Notes under the pieces: generated by a model | What the model saw: only the letters and a program-made list of their open reading frames with translations | The model's database searches: none | Told to the model about the DNA's origin: nothing | Program-made: the position numbers and the translations under genes | In this document: piece by piece, positions 37,801-48,673 of the stretch | Position numbering within the stretch: the first letter of the stretch is position 1 | Layout: each line of letters starts with the position of its first letter | NCBI GenBank assembly: GCA_023014335.1 | Contig: JAECYW010000014.1 | Location: 1,612,001 to 1,676,000 of the forward strand | Direction of reading: 5' to 3' | Length of the DNA: 64,000 bases | Source of the DNA: Galerina marginata | Taxonomy: Eukaryota > Basidiomycota > Agaricomycetes > Agaricales > Galerinaceae

Positions 37801-40166
37801 CTGGTGCTGGTGTGGGTGTGGGCGCTGGGATGGGGCCGGGGATGGGGGCGGGGGTGCCTATTGGTGCGGGGGTGGGTGCGAGGGTGTGGAGTGCGGATGC
37901 GAAGGTTGTGGCGGGGCTGTTGGGGGGGATCAAGTTGGGTGATGGGGTGCAGGTGCAGGGCCCGCTGGGGTTGGCGGAGGTGTTTGGGTTGGGTGAAGGT
38001 ATTTTCGTCCTTTATTCGTGAAATACGTATATTGACCGACGTATTAGAGCACCTCCAGCCTCTAGAAGAACCCTACATCTCTATCGGGAAGGGCGATGCG
38101 GTGGTGCAGATGAAGCCGCCTGCGCTGCGCTTTTGGGAGAAGCTTGGACTAGACCCCAAGGGCGGACGGAAAAATTTATCAGCGTTTGTGCTTTTTGAGG
38201 AGGACACGGGTGGTGCTGGTGACCAGAGACAGGGCCATGTAGAGGGGTGGTTGAGGGGTGTGATGGCTGTTTATCAGGTGGGTTTAGCTTTTTTCCAAGT
38301 ATGTCAGGGATTGATGGTGTCTTCAGGCGAAGCATTATGGGACGATGAGCCTTGGGAAGTCGGGTGTATGTTTGAAGGACGGGGTTGTTCCTTTGCGGTA
38401 CGATGCAACTTTCCGCAAGAGTTTAAGTATGTGGTTTTCTTTGATTCTTTCTAGTGACTAATAAGAAGCTACTTTACAGCGGCTTTCGTAGGGAGTCTTG
38501 TCCCTCCTCAGCCCACCCTCGTCATCTTCCTCGTCGTGCCTATGACTATCATGTCGCTTTCTTCTCCCGTCTTGCGACAGATTCTGTCTGTTTCTAAGAA
38601 AGTGCTGGGCACGTATTCCGCCAGCCAGATCTTCTTCCAGTTCGTACCCGAGAACCACATCTTCTGTGCGCTCGAACGGACGCCTACACACGGGTCGGCC
38701 TACGACGTGCTCGCTTCATCTGTGTATAACAGGATCTTGGTACCGGTTGATCGATTACGACCACGCAGCGACGGCGGAGGCGCCCCTCGTTCCCCGCTGC
38801 TGCTCGACGCGGACCTAGACAGGGTGCGCAGGCTGTTCATGGCGCCGTCCTTCACGCTCGCGCGGCCGCTGCACAGCCGGGTGTCGTACGTCCGCGCTGC
38901 GCACACGTCGCTGGACGTGATGGACCGAGGAACGCTGCTGCATGTGGGGTACCACCTGACCGCGTGTGGGAAGTGGATCCTGGCTTGCTGTGTGGACCAG
39001 CGAGGGGAGGCGTATGATCTGGGGGTGTGGTTGACGCAGATGCAGACGCCGGGGCAGGAGCAGGAGGGCGAGGGCGAGGATGCTGGTGAAAGAGGTGTGA
39101 GTGTAGGTGTGGGTGTGGGTGGGCAGGGCGAGGAGGGCGAGGATGGGGTGGAGAGGCCTCTTTCGGACGAGGAGTATGCGGTGAGGAAGGTGTGGGATTT
39201 TGGGATGGAGTCTGCGAGGAAGGCGAATGTGGAATGGAGGGTTGTTTTTGCGAGGCTTGGGGTGATGGGTGAGAAGGAGATGAATGGTATGTTCGATAAG
39301 GTTGTTTGTGTTTTTTTTTTTTTTTTGCTTATGCCTTTTTTGTAAAAAAAATTGTAGCTTGGTCGGCTTTGTTGAACGACAAAGTTGTTGCGTCGCGAGA
39401 GCAGCCGCCGTTGCACCATTCTGTGGTGTGTGTTGTGCCTGATGCGTCTTGGCTTTTCCTCCCATCCAAGTCAGGCGCCTCGCTTTTTCCTTTGCCTATT
39501 CCGCGTCCTACTGCTCCGGCTTCGAGTCGGTCGTCCTCGTCCTCGTCAGCTGCCAAGCAACATTCTGTTTTTACGGATGTTTCGGCGACGACGTATGCTG
39601 TTTACCCTAAGAACCGGATTTCTATCTCTGTTCCGCCGTCGCTGAGCGATTTGGGGCTGTCCCAGTCATTTATACCTGAGGTGGCATCATCCGCGTCCAC
39701 GTTGTCATCCCCTCCATCACCAAATCCGCAGTCCAACGCAGGTAATTCGTCTTCTCAAGCAATAGCATCTACAGATTGTTCTTCAATCTTGCCTTCTACG
39801 ACATATCTACCACATCCAGTCACATTCTTACCGCAAGCGAGCTCCATCCTAATCCGCGTTCCACATTCGTCCTCGTCCTCCAGCTCAGCTTCAATGACAC
39901 ACACACACCTTCTTCGCACATCACATTCCACCTCTTATACACACTCGGAACAGGCGTCGTCCTCGGCGAAGGTGCCGGATGATAAGCAGCTGTTGGTCGA
40001 CGTGACAAAGAACTATCACGAGCTGGCGGTGCTGGCTAGGGTGAGGTGGAAATTGGATGGGACAGGCGGACATGAGGGACTGCCGTTCCACTTGGCGGCT
40101 GTGGATGCTATGCGGATGTCGTTGGATAGAGATTGGGAACGGTTAGAGGCTGGTGGGGAATCGTAG
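34819..40166 (+). CDS. MED13: Mediator kinase-module subunit Med13
   Basis: A large protein, roughly 1,650 residues. The N-terminal Med13 domain is split by introns ([20 protein letters not shown], then [20 protein letters not shown] and [20 protein letters not shown]). Then comes a long low-complexity centre with Met/Asp repeats (about 36,290-36,370), an acidic run and a Gln-Met repeat (about 37,560-37,590). The C-terminal half has the MID and PIWI-like parts: [51 protein letters not shown], then [53 protein letters not shown] and the C-terminal [16 protein letters not shown]. Med13 links the Cdk8 module to core Mediator and represses or tunes RNA polymerase II initiation. About seven introns; stop at 40164-40166. 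Confidence 0.9.
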
Positions 40167-40551
40167 GCTTCTTTGGTGGTTCTGGTTTTGGATATATCTT
40201 GGATAATTTGTAAGGCTGGAATTTTTGTCTTTCGTTCGTATATCCTTTTTCATCTTTCTCTCTCTATCATCGTTGTTGTCGTAATGCTCCTAGTACTTTT
40301 GTCGCATCTTTTACACATCATGTCCAGTTCATGTCCTCGCACTCATTCGCATAGTCTCGTGTTCATATTCTCTCGCTTGCATTTGTATATCCTAGGCATA
40401 TGTAATAACTACCATTTGTTCGATCTGATTTTCACTCTCATCATAATCTACCGAGCCAAGAAAGCTGAATAAAATTAATTGCAAAGTCCTCAAACACTAT
40501 TAAGCAACAAATTCGATGTGTTAGAGAAAAGAAAGCCATGCGCCACCATCA
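40167..40551. other. Convergent 3' intergenic region of MED13 and BIG1
   Basis: T-rich sequence of about 385 bases with an AATAAAATTAATT stretch near 40,468 on the plus side that could help 3' end formation of MED13. No gene seen. Confidence 0.45.
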
Positions 40552-41605
40552 CTACTGGTTCTTCCTTTCCTGAGCGTTGAAGGTCTTGCCCATGTCTGAT
40601 CTAATAGGAGTCTGAATGCTTGCAAGTGCGTTCATACCCATGAGCACCACAGGGATCAGAATAAAGAATGTCACCAGGAGCGAGGTGATCAGGCCTGGGG
40701 TGAGAAGCTGGTACTTCTTCAAGATTCCGCCGGTGGGGAGAGTGGTGTTGGCAGGAGCGAGCGTATCGGCAGAGATTGAGAGGTCCAGGACGGGTCGGTC
40801 TGGTGTGTTGGGGGATTGACGCTTAGAGGGGGACGAGTGCAACGGAGAGCCGGTGTAAATGACTAGGTGATCCGGGAAGATGGATGCGAGAGTAGAGAGT
40901 TCGATTCCAAGGAGGGATTCTGGATAAAAACGAAGGTTTTATTTGAGTTATTACAAGCCGAATGACAGGGAATGATACGAACCGTGTTTGACCATCGCGT
41001 TTTTACGTTCTTTCCCTGATTCGGCGAGATGGGGCATGTTCATGAATATGACGTGTTTAGAACCGTGCTCGAGAGTAACGTCGCTCTGGCCAGGTACATA
41101 CTGCAGAAGTTGAGAGCGGCATTTCGAGGACACTGATTCGGCGAGCGACGTTATGTCCAGTGATGGGTGAGCTGGGAGGTATGGGTATTGGCGAGCAGAT
41201 GGAGACGAAGAGAGACTTCTGGCGAGATGGGTGTTGGGTGAAAGGCTTCGGAGATCAGAGGCATGAAGCTGGACCAGGTGAAGTGACGAGGTTGGGAGAC
41301 AGTTGGGACGAGATGACGTTGGACGACTTACCCCTGGTTGGTCAACGATGACAATTGCATCGTGATTGCATACATCTTCCGCGTTGAGTATGCTCTCCAG
41401 GACAGAAGCGGAATGGATGTCGCTGTCGAGTCGTGAAGGCAATGAGTCGAGAGCAAAAGAGCTACTTGCGTGTTAGTTTTGTTTTGGATTCTGGCGAAGG
41501 TGCAGTAACAAACCTAAGAGAAGACCATGCAACTACGGGAGATGTGCTGGAATATGCGAGAACAGCGTTGACGACGGCAGCGACGACGAGGAAGCGAGCA
41601 GCCAT
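40552..41605 (-). CDS. BIG1: Big1-like ER membrane protein (V-ATPase assembly/cell-wall glucan)
   Basis: The start at 41605 gives a cleavable-looking signal peptide MAARFLVVAAVVNAVLAYSS, followed by SPVVAWSSLSSSFALDSLPS (spliced) and AEDVCNHDAIVIVDQPG in the lumenal part. Further exons carry LARSLSSSPSARQYPYLP and VSSKCRSQLLQYVPG. Near the C-terminus a single membrane segment (LLTPGLITSLLVTFFILIPV) precedes a short tail that ends in a Lys/Arg-containing stretch (NAQERKNQ). This layout (signal peptide, AWSS motif, one C-terminal membrane span with a short cytosolic tail) is that of Big1/Voa1/Ac45-related proteins, which help assemble the V-ATPase V0 sector and influence beta-1,6-glucan. Exact choice among these relatives is less sure. 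Confidence 0.78.
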
Positions 41606-41751
41606 TTTGTCGGTCGAGACTGCGCGCAAGTCAAGGACTGGAGGCAATGAACTGGCTTAGGTCACATGACCGGCTATAAACACATGCGCGCAAAAGTTGA
41701 CCTTAAGAACTAAACCCGGCCTCCTCCCTTGGTTCTTAACCACTACCAACT
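41606..41751. promoter_or_regulatory. Shared promoter region of BIG1 and the acyl-CoA dehydrogenase gene
   Basis: A 146 base divergent gap. It contains CTATAAAC near 41,675 that could serve as a weak TATA-like element. Role inferred from position. Confidence 0.4.
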
Positions 41752-43459
41752 ATGCTAAGTACTGCAGGTCGTGCATTAAAAACTCTTCACTTCAGGCCAA
41801 TTCTTGCGTCGAGGTGTGCCATATTATTCACCCGAAAACTATATCTCATTAACCCTTGGAGTAGATCGTTCGCTTCCTCGATATGCAGGAGAGAAGAAGG
41901 CTTGCAGCCGGCATCGCTGAACACGTTCACGGACGAGGAGCAGATGCTGCGCGAAGTAGGTCCGTATTTCCCTTCTCTCTGATTGTTGAGTATTTCCCAA
42001 CACCAGACTTTGTCTAGTTAAGCGGTTTGCGACGGACGTTGTCGCTCCCAAGGTCCGGGAAATGGACGAGAACGAGAATATGGATCCTTCAGTAATTCGA
42101 GGTCTATTTGAGCAAGGAGTAAGATTTTTCGGATGCCTGACCTAGCCATTTAACTCAATAACAACATTTCACTCGCAGCTCATGGGCATTGAAACTAACC
42201 CGGATCATGGAGGCGCTGGCTCCTCCTTTACCTCCGCTATCATTGCAATTGAGGAACTTGCCAAAATCGATCCTTCTGTATCCGTCCTTTGTGATGTGCA
42301 TAATACTCTGGTTAACACTGTAATTCGGAAGTATGGCACGGCCGAGCAGTCAGAGAAGTGGTTACCCCAATTATCAGAGTCCAAGGTTTGTGAATAAAGG
42401 CATCGTTGATTAGAAGACTTTTTAAACAACTTCCAATTGCATAGCTCGGTTCCTTCTGTTTGTCAGAAACATCATCAGGCTCGGATGCATTTGCTCTCAA
42501 AACTCGCGCCAAGAAAGATGGCAACCACTGGGTATTGAATGGATCTAAAATGTGGATCACCAATTCGTATGAGGCCGAAATTTTCCTCATTTTTGCCAAT
42601 GTACGTCTTACTTTTATTCCGTCCCTCTCACTGCTTACTATATCAAATCGTAGATTGACCCCAGCAAGGGTTATAAGGGCATCACATGCTTCCTTGCGAC
42701 TAAGGATATGGGAATCAAGATTGCCAAGAAGGAGCAGAAACTCGGTATTCGTGCCTCGTCGACTTGCACCCTCGACTTCGATGACCTTAAGATCCCCGAG
42801 GAGAATGTCATTGGTGGCGAAGGCAAGGGGTACAAGGTAAATAGCAGCTGCGTCTACTTCTGTTCGTCTCCAGTTTGACCGTGACCCTCTCAAGATCGCC
42901 ATTGAAATTCTCAATGAAGGTGAATTTTGGAGACGAGTAATCTCCTTAATTTTTTAACCACATTTCCTCAGGGCGAATTGGAATTGCTGCCCAAATGCTG
43001 GGCCTTGCTCAGGGAGCCTTCGATAAATCAGTTCCCTACACCTACCAACGTCAGCAATTCGGACAACCCATCGGTACCTTCCAAGGGATGGCCTTCCAGA
43101 TTGCTCAGGCCGCGATTGAGATTGAGTCGGCAAGATTACTCACCTACAATGCTGCGCGTCTTAAGGAGGAAGGATTGCCATTTACCAAAGAGGCGGCTAT
43201 GGCCAAGTACTGGAGCAGCGTCGTTGCTCAGAAAGTTTCCGGATCTGCAATTGAATGGGCAGGAGGGGTTGGATTCACGAGGGAGACTGGTATCGAAAAG
43301 TACTGGAGGGACTCGAAGATTGTCAGTGTTGCCTCTTATTCTCTAGTATTTAAACCTTGCTCAATGTATGTGTGTTGTATTCAGGGAGCAATTTACGAGG
43401 GCACATCCAACATTCAATTACAGACTATTGCCAAGTTCATTCAGAAAGAATATTCATAG
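41752..43459 (+). CDS. Mitochondrial short/branched-chain acyl-CoA dehydrogenase
   Basis: The N-terminus ([20 protein letters not shown] plus an Arg/Ser-rich continuation) is a likely mitochondrial presequence. Spliced domains: [175 protein letters not shown] and [20 protein letters not shown], with the catalytic Glu in IYEGT. The sequence most resembles ACADSB (2-methylbutyryl-CoA, isoleucine breakdown), although the exact substrate cannot be proven here. About six introns. Electrons go to ETF in the matrix. Confidence 0.9.
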
Positions 43460-43728
43460 CCTGTGCTCAGGCATAATGGCCTCTGCTGACACTCGGCATA
43501 TTCAGATTATGGACTATGGCATTATGTAGTTGTCAGGAAGACAAATGGTACATGAATTGCAATAGTACTCCGGTAAATAACTGTGGATATTATTAGGGCA
43601 CATCTTGGTGCTTACACTGTAAATATCAACTACACAGATGAGTTGGGAAACAGGACAGGTATACTTGTGAGTATTGTAATGGTCCAATGCAATATATGGA
43701 ACTTAAGACGAGTAAAGGTTCCAAGGTG
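43460..43728. other. Convergent 3' region
   Basis: A short gap of 269 bases between the acyl-CoA dehydrogenase stop (+) and the HEM25 stop (-). It holds both 3' untranslated regions and no gene. Confidence 0.5.
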
Positions 43729-45097
43729 CTACGACGTCCTCATGAGCATCAATACACCTTCATACACGGCCCAGCCGATTGCTGAGCTCAAAATCTTGCG
43801 CGATAAACGCAGTGAAGCACCGTCAAAATAACCTACCACTCCGCGTTGCTGTGGTTGCAAATGGTTCAGGGAATTCGACGACAGGAGAGATATGAACCCA
43901 CCCTCCATATTGTGCGAATCGTTCTCAGAAATCCATGATATCGGTCTTCAGTCCGCACTTGCATCTTTGTCTGAATGAATTTTGAGCACAGGACAAGGCG
44001 AGCGATGGTAAGGCCTCTTACCTTGATGACATCAAATGGGTGAGTTGCTAACGTCGCAATAGCGCCTGCAGAGGCTGCTGACATGCTATGTATTAGAGCC
44101 GCATGGCTACTGGACGTAGCTGGCATGAGGTAGGCTGCAAAGGTTGTCAGAAGGCACAACAAAGTAGGTAATTTGCGCACATGTTTCTCTTTTGATTCTC
44201 TCGTAAAGGACGATGAATAAGCCGGCGTAGGGTGCATCACGAAGAGACGACGGCAAGAAACCGCGAAAGAGTTCGGATGGGCCTTGGCGAACGATGGAGA
44301 CAAAGGCCCCAGAAAAGGATTGATACACGTAAATGTTGCTCTGTCAACGGTTATGTTGGAAATGCAATAAGGACACGACAAAATGTGCTTACCTCGAAAC
44401 GTGCTTTCAGCACCGAGAAAGGGTTTAATAAGAAACCGACCGTGACACGCGTTGTAGCGCCCGCGAGGAGGTTCCCTTGACTCGAAAGAGTAGGGAGAAC
44501 GGAGCTGTTCTTGTTTGCTGGCAGTGCGCTAGGGTGTTTTTTGACGACGGCGAAGTATGGGGATCGAGCCATGACGGTCCGCAGTTGCGTAAGGCTTGTC
44601 ATATACATCGCAACGCCTGGAACATTTCTAACGTGAAAAAGGGTACGGATATATGGGTGCGCAGGGCAAATTAGAGGTCTGCCTTGATCTGCTTACCGAA
44701 CTAACGAGGGAAGGGTACCTCTCCAAAGTCCCTTTAAACCGTGTTGTGAAACGACATCACGCGCGGTGTGCAAGACGATGGACGACTGAGGGCTGCACCC
44801 CGGGGCAAAAAGGAAGAGGTTAACGCTCAACCAGGGGAAACGAGGAGGATGCTGACATACTTTTGCAACCTCAGTGACCCGTCTCCCTGCTGAAGTCGTG
44901 TCTTGAGAAGATCAACTACTCTCCAGTATTAAGGAGAGAAAGCGCGTTCATAACCGGAAAACGCGCACAGGGTTGGAGGCAGATAGTCGTTGCGAAGCCC
45001 GACAGCGCGCCTGGAGACGTAGGAAATCTTTAAAACACGTTCGGGACGGAAGGTGCTTGAACATGCCTGAGACCAATTGTTGCCCCACATTGCTCAT
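43729..45097 (-). CDS. HEM25: Mitochondrial glycine carrier Hem25/SLC25A38
   Basis: Spliced from about nine short exons starting at 45097. Exon 1 (45097-45067) gives MSNVGQQLVSG; a GC-AG intron (45011-45066) then joins to ALSGFATTICLQP, and a further intron leads to FDLLKTRLQQGDGSL, the first carrier signature. Next come HGLKGLWRGTLPSLVRNVPG and VAMYMTSLTQLR, a second repeat (GATTRVTVGFLLNPFSVLKA, ELFRGFLPSSLRDAPYAGLF, LYERIKRE) and a third (MSAASAGAIATLATHPFDVI, KTKMQVRTEDRYHGFLRTIR, YFDGASLRLSRKILSSAIGW, AVYEGVLM). The stop TAG is at 43729-43731. Three Px[DN]-type repeats, short loops and the C-terminal SSAIxWxVYE ending are typical of SLC25A38/Hem25, which imports glycine for haem synthesis. 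Divergent from PCP1. Confidence 0.88.
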
Positions 45098-45341
45098 ATG
45101 TTTCTCGACGGGTGGATTCGTTGGATCGAGTTAAGGGAGTCGCAGTCGAGGATGTATTGGTGGTTCCGTCGGCCAGAATATAGGAGCAGGAAGAAAGGAA
45201 TGGTAAGTGAGGAAAAGGGAAGCCAGCAGGCGGTGGGCTCCGGAAACAAACAGCGTGCGCTTTTTAAGTCCGGGCAAAGTGGCTCGCTGCATCCCGTTAC
45301 ACGTACAGCCAACACACTGCACGCTCGTTGCCCGCCTCAGC
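45098..45341. promoter_or_regulatory. Shared promoter region of HEM25 and PCP1
   Basis: A 244 base divergent gap between two genes for mitochondrial inner membrane proteins. Role inferred from position. Confidence 0.45.
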
Positions 45342-46516
45342 ATGCAAAACACGCTTCTTCGACTCTCGCTCAGTCCGCGGGCCGTTTGCGGTTTCTTTCA
45401 CACTCAAATAGGCCCCTTGAGTAGGAAGAGTGGCTTCGGTCGGTTGTCAGTGCGAGGACTACCTCAGATGAGGTATTTCACAGAGCAACCGCGCATTATG
45501 TTGCGGCACACCTTGCTAATGGTGAATGTAAGAAGAGCTCCTCCTACGACAAATCTTCAACATTGGCTGTCTACTTCTCTTCGTTCTTATCATGCCCGTG
45601 AAAATCCCCGAAAACCTCCCTTCCTCGGCTTTCTCGACAAAATTCCAGAAAATACCATCTTTTATGGAGTTATTGGACTCAATTCTGTGGTGTTCATAAT
45701 GTGGTTTATGGCGGTACAAAAATATGTATGTCAACATAGTTATGTCTTGGCAATCTGCTTACCTCAAGTGTTAGAAACAAGAAGGGGATCCATCAGCCAT
45801 AATTTGGATGCAGGAAAACTTTACCAACAGCTGGAAAAATATCTCTTCTGGGAGAATGTGAGTCCTGCCTGGAGTGCTCTAAATTGCCGCTGATTCTCAA
45901 TGGCCTTGTTCAGATGGACACCTTTAGCCTCGTGTTTCTCCCACCGTGATTGGTCACATATACTCTTGAATGGGTTCACCTTCTTCTTTATGGCTCCACC
46001 TGTTCTTCAAATGCTGGGAAGTCGTCAATTTATTTTTCTCTATTTTGGAGGTTTGTTGCAAATTCTATATTTGTGGGTTGACTAACTAGGTCACAGGAGG
46101 CTTGGTTTCTTCATTTGCAAGCACAACTTATGCAAAATGGGTTGGAAAAAATGATTATGCATCACATGGTGCTAGTGGTTTGTCTTACATGCTGTTTCTG
46201 GCTAAACTTTATATTCTAATAAATATACTAGGTGCAATTTATTCTGTTGTTAGCCTCCTTGCATGTATAGCCCCAACATTGACTTTTCAACTATATGGTA
46301 TAATTCCAGTTCCAGCCTGGCTAGCTGTAAGTGGTTTTTTTGCATATGATTTATATTCAACAATGTCCAACAAGGTATGCACATTTTTTGGGTGGCCTGA
46401 GAGTCATGTCTGATATTTAAAAACTTTAGAATGGCACAACAGATACTGTAGGTCATATTGGGGGAATTTTAGCTGGGATTGGGTATTTTTTAATTAGAAG
46501 ATTCAAAGTGTTTTAA
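45342..46516 (+). CDS. PCP1: Mitochondrial rhomboid protease Pcp1/PARL
   Basis: Six exons. The N-terminus (MQNTLLRLSLSPRAVCGFFH) is presequence-like. Membrane segments begin at IFYGVIGLNSVVFIMWFMAV. The rhomboid core follows: WTPLASCFSHRDWSHILLNG, FTFFFMAPPVLQMLGSRQFI, GGLVSSFASTTYAKWVG and, after an intron, SHGASGAIYSVVSLLACIA, in which GASG holds the catalytic Ser; VGHIGGILAGIGYFLIRRF holds the catalytic His. It ends at TAA 46514-46516. Pcp1/PARL cleaves inner-membrane substrates such as Mgm1/OPA1-type proteins. Oddly, the last ~430 bases (from about 46,090) are visibly more AT-rich and use A/T-ending codons more than the first exon, yet the frame and catalytic residues are intact, so the gene looks functional although it abuts the repeat compartment. 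Confidence 0.9.
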
Positions 46517-46810
46517 ACCTATGTTCTATTATTCTGTTAGTAATTCAGTAGTTTGTAGTTGACTTACTTTTCTATCCATCTGTCTGGAACACAGTCAAGA
46601 GTGCTAGCACTAGAGCCAACTAGAGCACAGCATGGGTGTAGGTATTTTGCAAATACTGTACTATTTCATATTGGAATATTGTGTGCCTGTGTGAGCATGC
46701 ACAATGTGGCAATGAACACCTGGTTATTATCAGATGATTATTTTGTAGTCTACGGTACATAGGCAATGGCACGGGTAAACCCGCAGGTATTGTGCCAGCA
46801 ACCCGTACCC
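46517..46810. other. AT-rich gap between PCP1 and the repeat compartment
   Basis: About 290 bases, probably the PCP1 3' untranslated region and terminator. Short frames have no motif. It marks the change from gene-rich to repeat-rich sequence. Confidence 0.4.
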
Positions 46811-46964
46811 TGTTGGAGTTCAAAGAATACGGAGGGATGATGATGATGATTTGAGGTAAGGAAGAGAGGAAGTACAGGCGTTGTATTTAGAGAACATGAC
46901 CACTACATACACAAGCAAGTCCATGGTGCGCGTCGATTTGACACGTGAGTCAAAGATTCCAACA
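46811..46964 (-). mobile_element. Short LTR (154 bp) of a Ty1/copia-like element
   Basis: The sequence runs TGTTGGAGTT ... GATTCCAACA on the plus strand, with TG..CA ends and a 7-base terminal inverted repeat TGTTGGA/TCCAACA. Read on the minus strand it is preceded by a polypurine tract (CTTTGAGGGGGCG, 46,965-46,977), so it behaves as the 3' LTR of an element lying to the right. No matching 5' LTR was found by eye further right in the window. Confidence 0.55.
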
Positions 46965-47167
46965 CGCCCCCTCAAAGAGATTTGCATGGACTTGGAAAAT
47001 GAAAGAAAAGCGGCAATGGCGGAGAAAGAAAAAAGAGGTAGCACTGACAGAACCCAACACCCCCCCTCAACAACAATCCAATGAAGAAAGGGAAAGTACT
47101 TATGAAAGAATGTATCTCAGGCTCGAAATATGGAGGGGTCAAGTAAGAGACAGTGATGAAAAATAAG

Positions 47168-47517
47168 TCAACAAGAGAGATCACCAAGATATTGGGTGGT
47201 CAGGGACAAAGAAAGCGAGGCACTTGCAGCAATCTCAGGCTGCACAGTGACGGAAAAGGAAGGAATAGGATTGGTGTTGGAATAAGGAGGCACAGGAGGT
47301 GCAGATTGAAGACGCTGGCACTCAATGACCAGACAAGCAATGACATGATTGAGGAGGGCATTGGGAATAGCAGGAGTGACAGCGACGCTCTCCCGGTCAA
47401 TATGATCTTGGACCATTTGTGTCATAAGCTGATGGAAGTGAGGCCAGTGGGATGAGGAAGGGAGACCAGAGAGTATGGCATGAACCATTTCGTGTTTGGT
47501 AAAGGGGACCCCCATCT
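47168..47517 (-). pseudogene. Copia-type gag fragment, interrupted by the 13.8 kb insertion
   Basis: The minus-strand frame reads QMGVPFTKHEMVHAILSGLP, then FHQLMTQMVQDHID and a Pro/Ser-rich end. This resembles the C-terminal half of UBN2-type Ty1/copia Gag, in which a G.P.T..E....L..LP motif is typical. Its 5' side stops at GGATAAAGCT (47,518-47,527), where the LINE composite begins; the continuation is expected after 61,310 but contains stops. No zinc knuckle, protease or polymerase is left. Assignment is moderate because only one motif is clear. Confidence 0.45.
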
Positions 47518-47527
47518 GGATAAAGCT
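47518..47527. repeat. Left copy of the 10 bp target-site duplication GGATAAAGCT
   Basis: GGATAAAGCT lies directly before the T tract of the left LINE 3' end. The identical decamer directly follows the A tract at 61,311-61,320. Removing everything between them restores a continuous copia-remnant sequence. Confidence 0.8.
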
Positions 47528-47862
47528 TTTTTTTTTCTTTTAAGTCAACAATTTATATACCGGTGCGTGAAAGCAGTCTGGTCGCCTAACTAATACAAAT
47601 CCCTGGTCGAAAGTGCACAATAAACTACTAATCTCCGAACTAGACCCAAACCCATCCGCTTCTTCCGAATCCTTCCAACAGCGTCCTTCGTGCGCCAGGC
47701 CTTTGCTAGGGGGGATGGACCACCTAACCGCCCAGTCCTGCAAGAGAGGGACGGCCCCCATCGCTACGCCAATACCATGTAAGGACCGAAGCCCAAACAT
47801 CTCCTGGCAGCCACAGCTGCTGCACTCTCTCCGCCTTCCAAACCTGACGCCCACTTCAAGAC
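47528..47862 (-). mobile_element. LINE 3' end (minus orientation, T tract = poly(A) tail)
   Basis: It starts at a run of about nine T residues. It is the reverse complement, with scattered changes, of the LINE 3' end at about 60,985-61,310: the stretches ATTTATATACCGG, GGTCGCCTAACTAATACAAA and GCACTCTCTCCGCCTTCCAA are shared. A frame of 104 codons here is part of the 3' region and not a separate gene. At 47,862 the LINE sequence stops and a MITE copy begins. Confidence 0.75.
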
Positions 47863-48246
47863 TTGGTCAGAGGCCATTGCTGCACATGGCAAAAACAAGT
47901 TCTTACTTTCAAGGTAAGTGCAACTATAAATGAAGATTAAATAAGTAAATAATGCATAGTCTGCTCAAATCTGAAGCTATTAGGATGATCTTATACTCAA
48001 AAAAAGCAGAAAAATGGGGCGGTTCTGGCAAGCCTAAAATCACCTGGTCATGTGACCAGGAAGGCCCTGAATTTTAGGATTTTTTTGATACCAAGATCAT
48101 AAAAATTGGCCTAGTAATGGCTGAGATACAGAAACCATGCAGGGTCACTGTATGAGTGGGAGAATTTCGAATGATTGCGTTAGGAACCATTTCTGCCTGC
48201 TATGCAGGCCGGAAAACAAGTTCTTTTACTATGTAAGAACTTGTAA
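47861..48246 (+). mobile_element. ~400 bp MITE family, copy 1 (left arm of head-to-head pair)
   Basis: It begins ACTTGGTCAGAGGCCATTGC, carries ACAAGTTCTTAC near its left end and ends GTAAGAACTTGTAA, giving a 12-base inverted repeat. The middle contains a palindromic CACCTGGTCATGTGACCAGG and the conserved block AGTAATGGCTGAGATACAGA. No coding capacity. It is about 85-90 percent like the opposite arm by eye, so the two are separate family members and not a fresh inverted duplication. Confidence 0.7.
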
Positions 48247-48268
48247 TATGGTTGGGGCCCAGAGCGGA

Positions 48269-48673
48269 CAAGTTCTTACATAGTAAAAGAACTTGTTTTC
48301 TACACTTGATAGCAGAAGGAAATGGTTCCTAACACGAACATTCGAAATTCTCCCACTGCTATAGTGACCCTGCATGGTTTCTGTATCTCAGCCATTACTG
48401 GGCCAATTTTTATGATCTTGGTATCAAAGAAATCCTAAAATTCAGGGCCTTCCTGGTCACATGACCAGGTGATTTTAGGCTTGCCAGAACCGCCCCATTT
48501 TTCTGCTTTTTTTGAGTATAAGATCATCCCAATCGGTTCAGATTTCAGCGGACTACATATTATTTATGTATTAAATATGTATTTATTTAATAACAGTGTA
48601 AGTCTTCAGCCACTGCCCCACCCCAAAGTAAGAACTTGTTTTTGCCATGCGTAGCAATGGCCTCTGACCAAGT
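48269..48673 (-). mobile_element. ~400 bp MITE family, copy 2 (right arm of head-to-head pair)
   Basis: This is the same element in reverse orientation, closest to the copy at 62,395-62,804. The 22-base spacer between the two arms (48,247-48,268) resembles LINE sequence encoding the start of the reverse transcriptase domain (minus reading near SAxGPxHIT). A related LINE sequence also follows this arm at 48,674. Confidence 0.7.

Noticed and set aside
37285..38454. A 389-codon plus-strand frame rich in Arg/Trp/Cys
   Set aside because: It is an out-of-frame reading of the GC-rich MED13 exon; MED13 domains are in the other frame.
47050..47080. A second LTR border (TGTTGAGGGGGGGTGTTGGG on the minus strand)
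   Set aside because: It looks like a polypurine tract plus LTR start, but no LTR sequence follows on the minus strand before the better border at 46,964; possibly an internal duplication.
47861..48673. A perfect giant palindrome from a recent inverted duplication
   Set aside because: The two arms differ at many positions and belong to different subfamilies; two independent copies are more likely.
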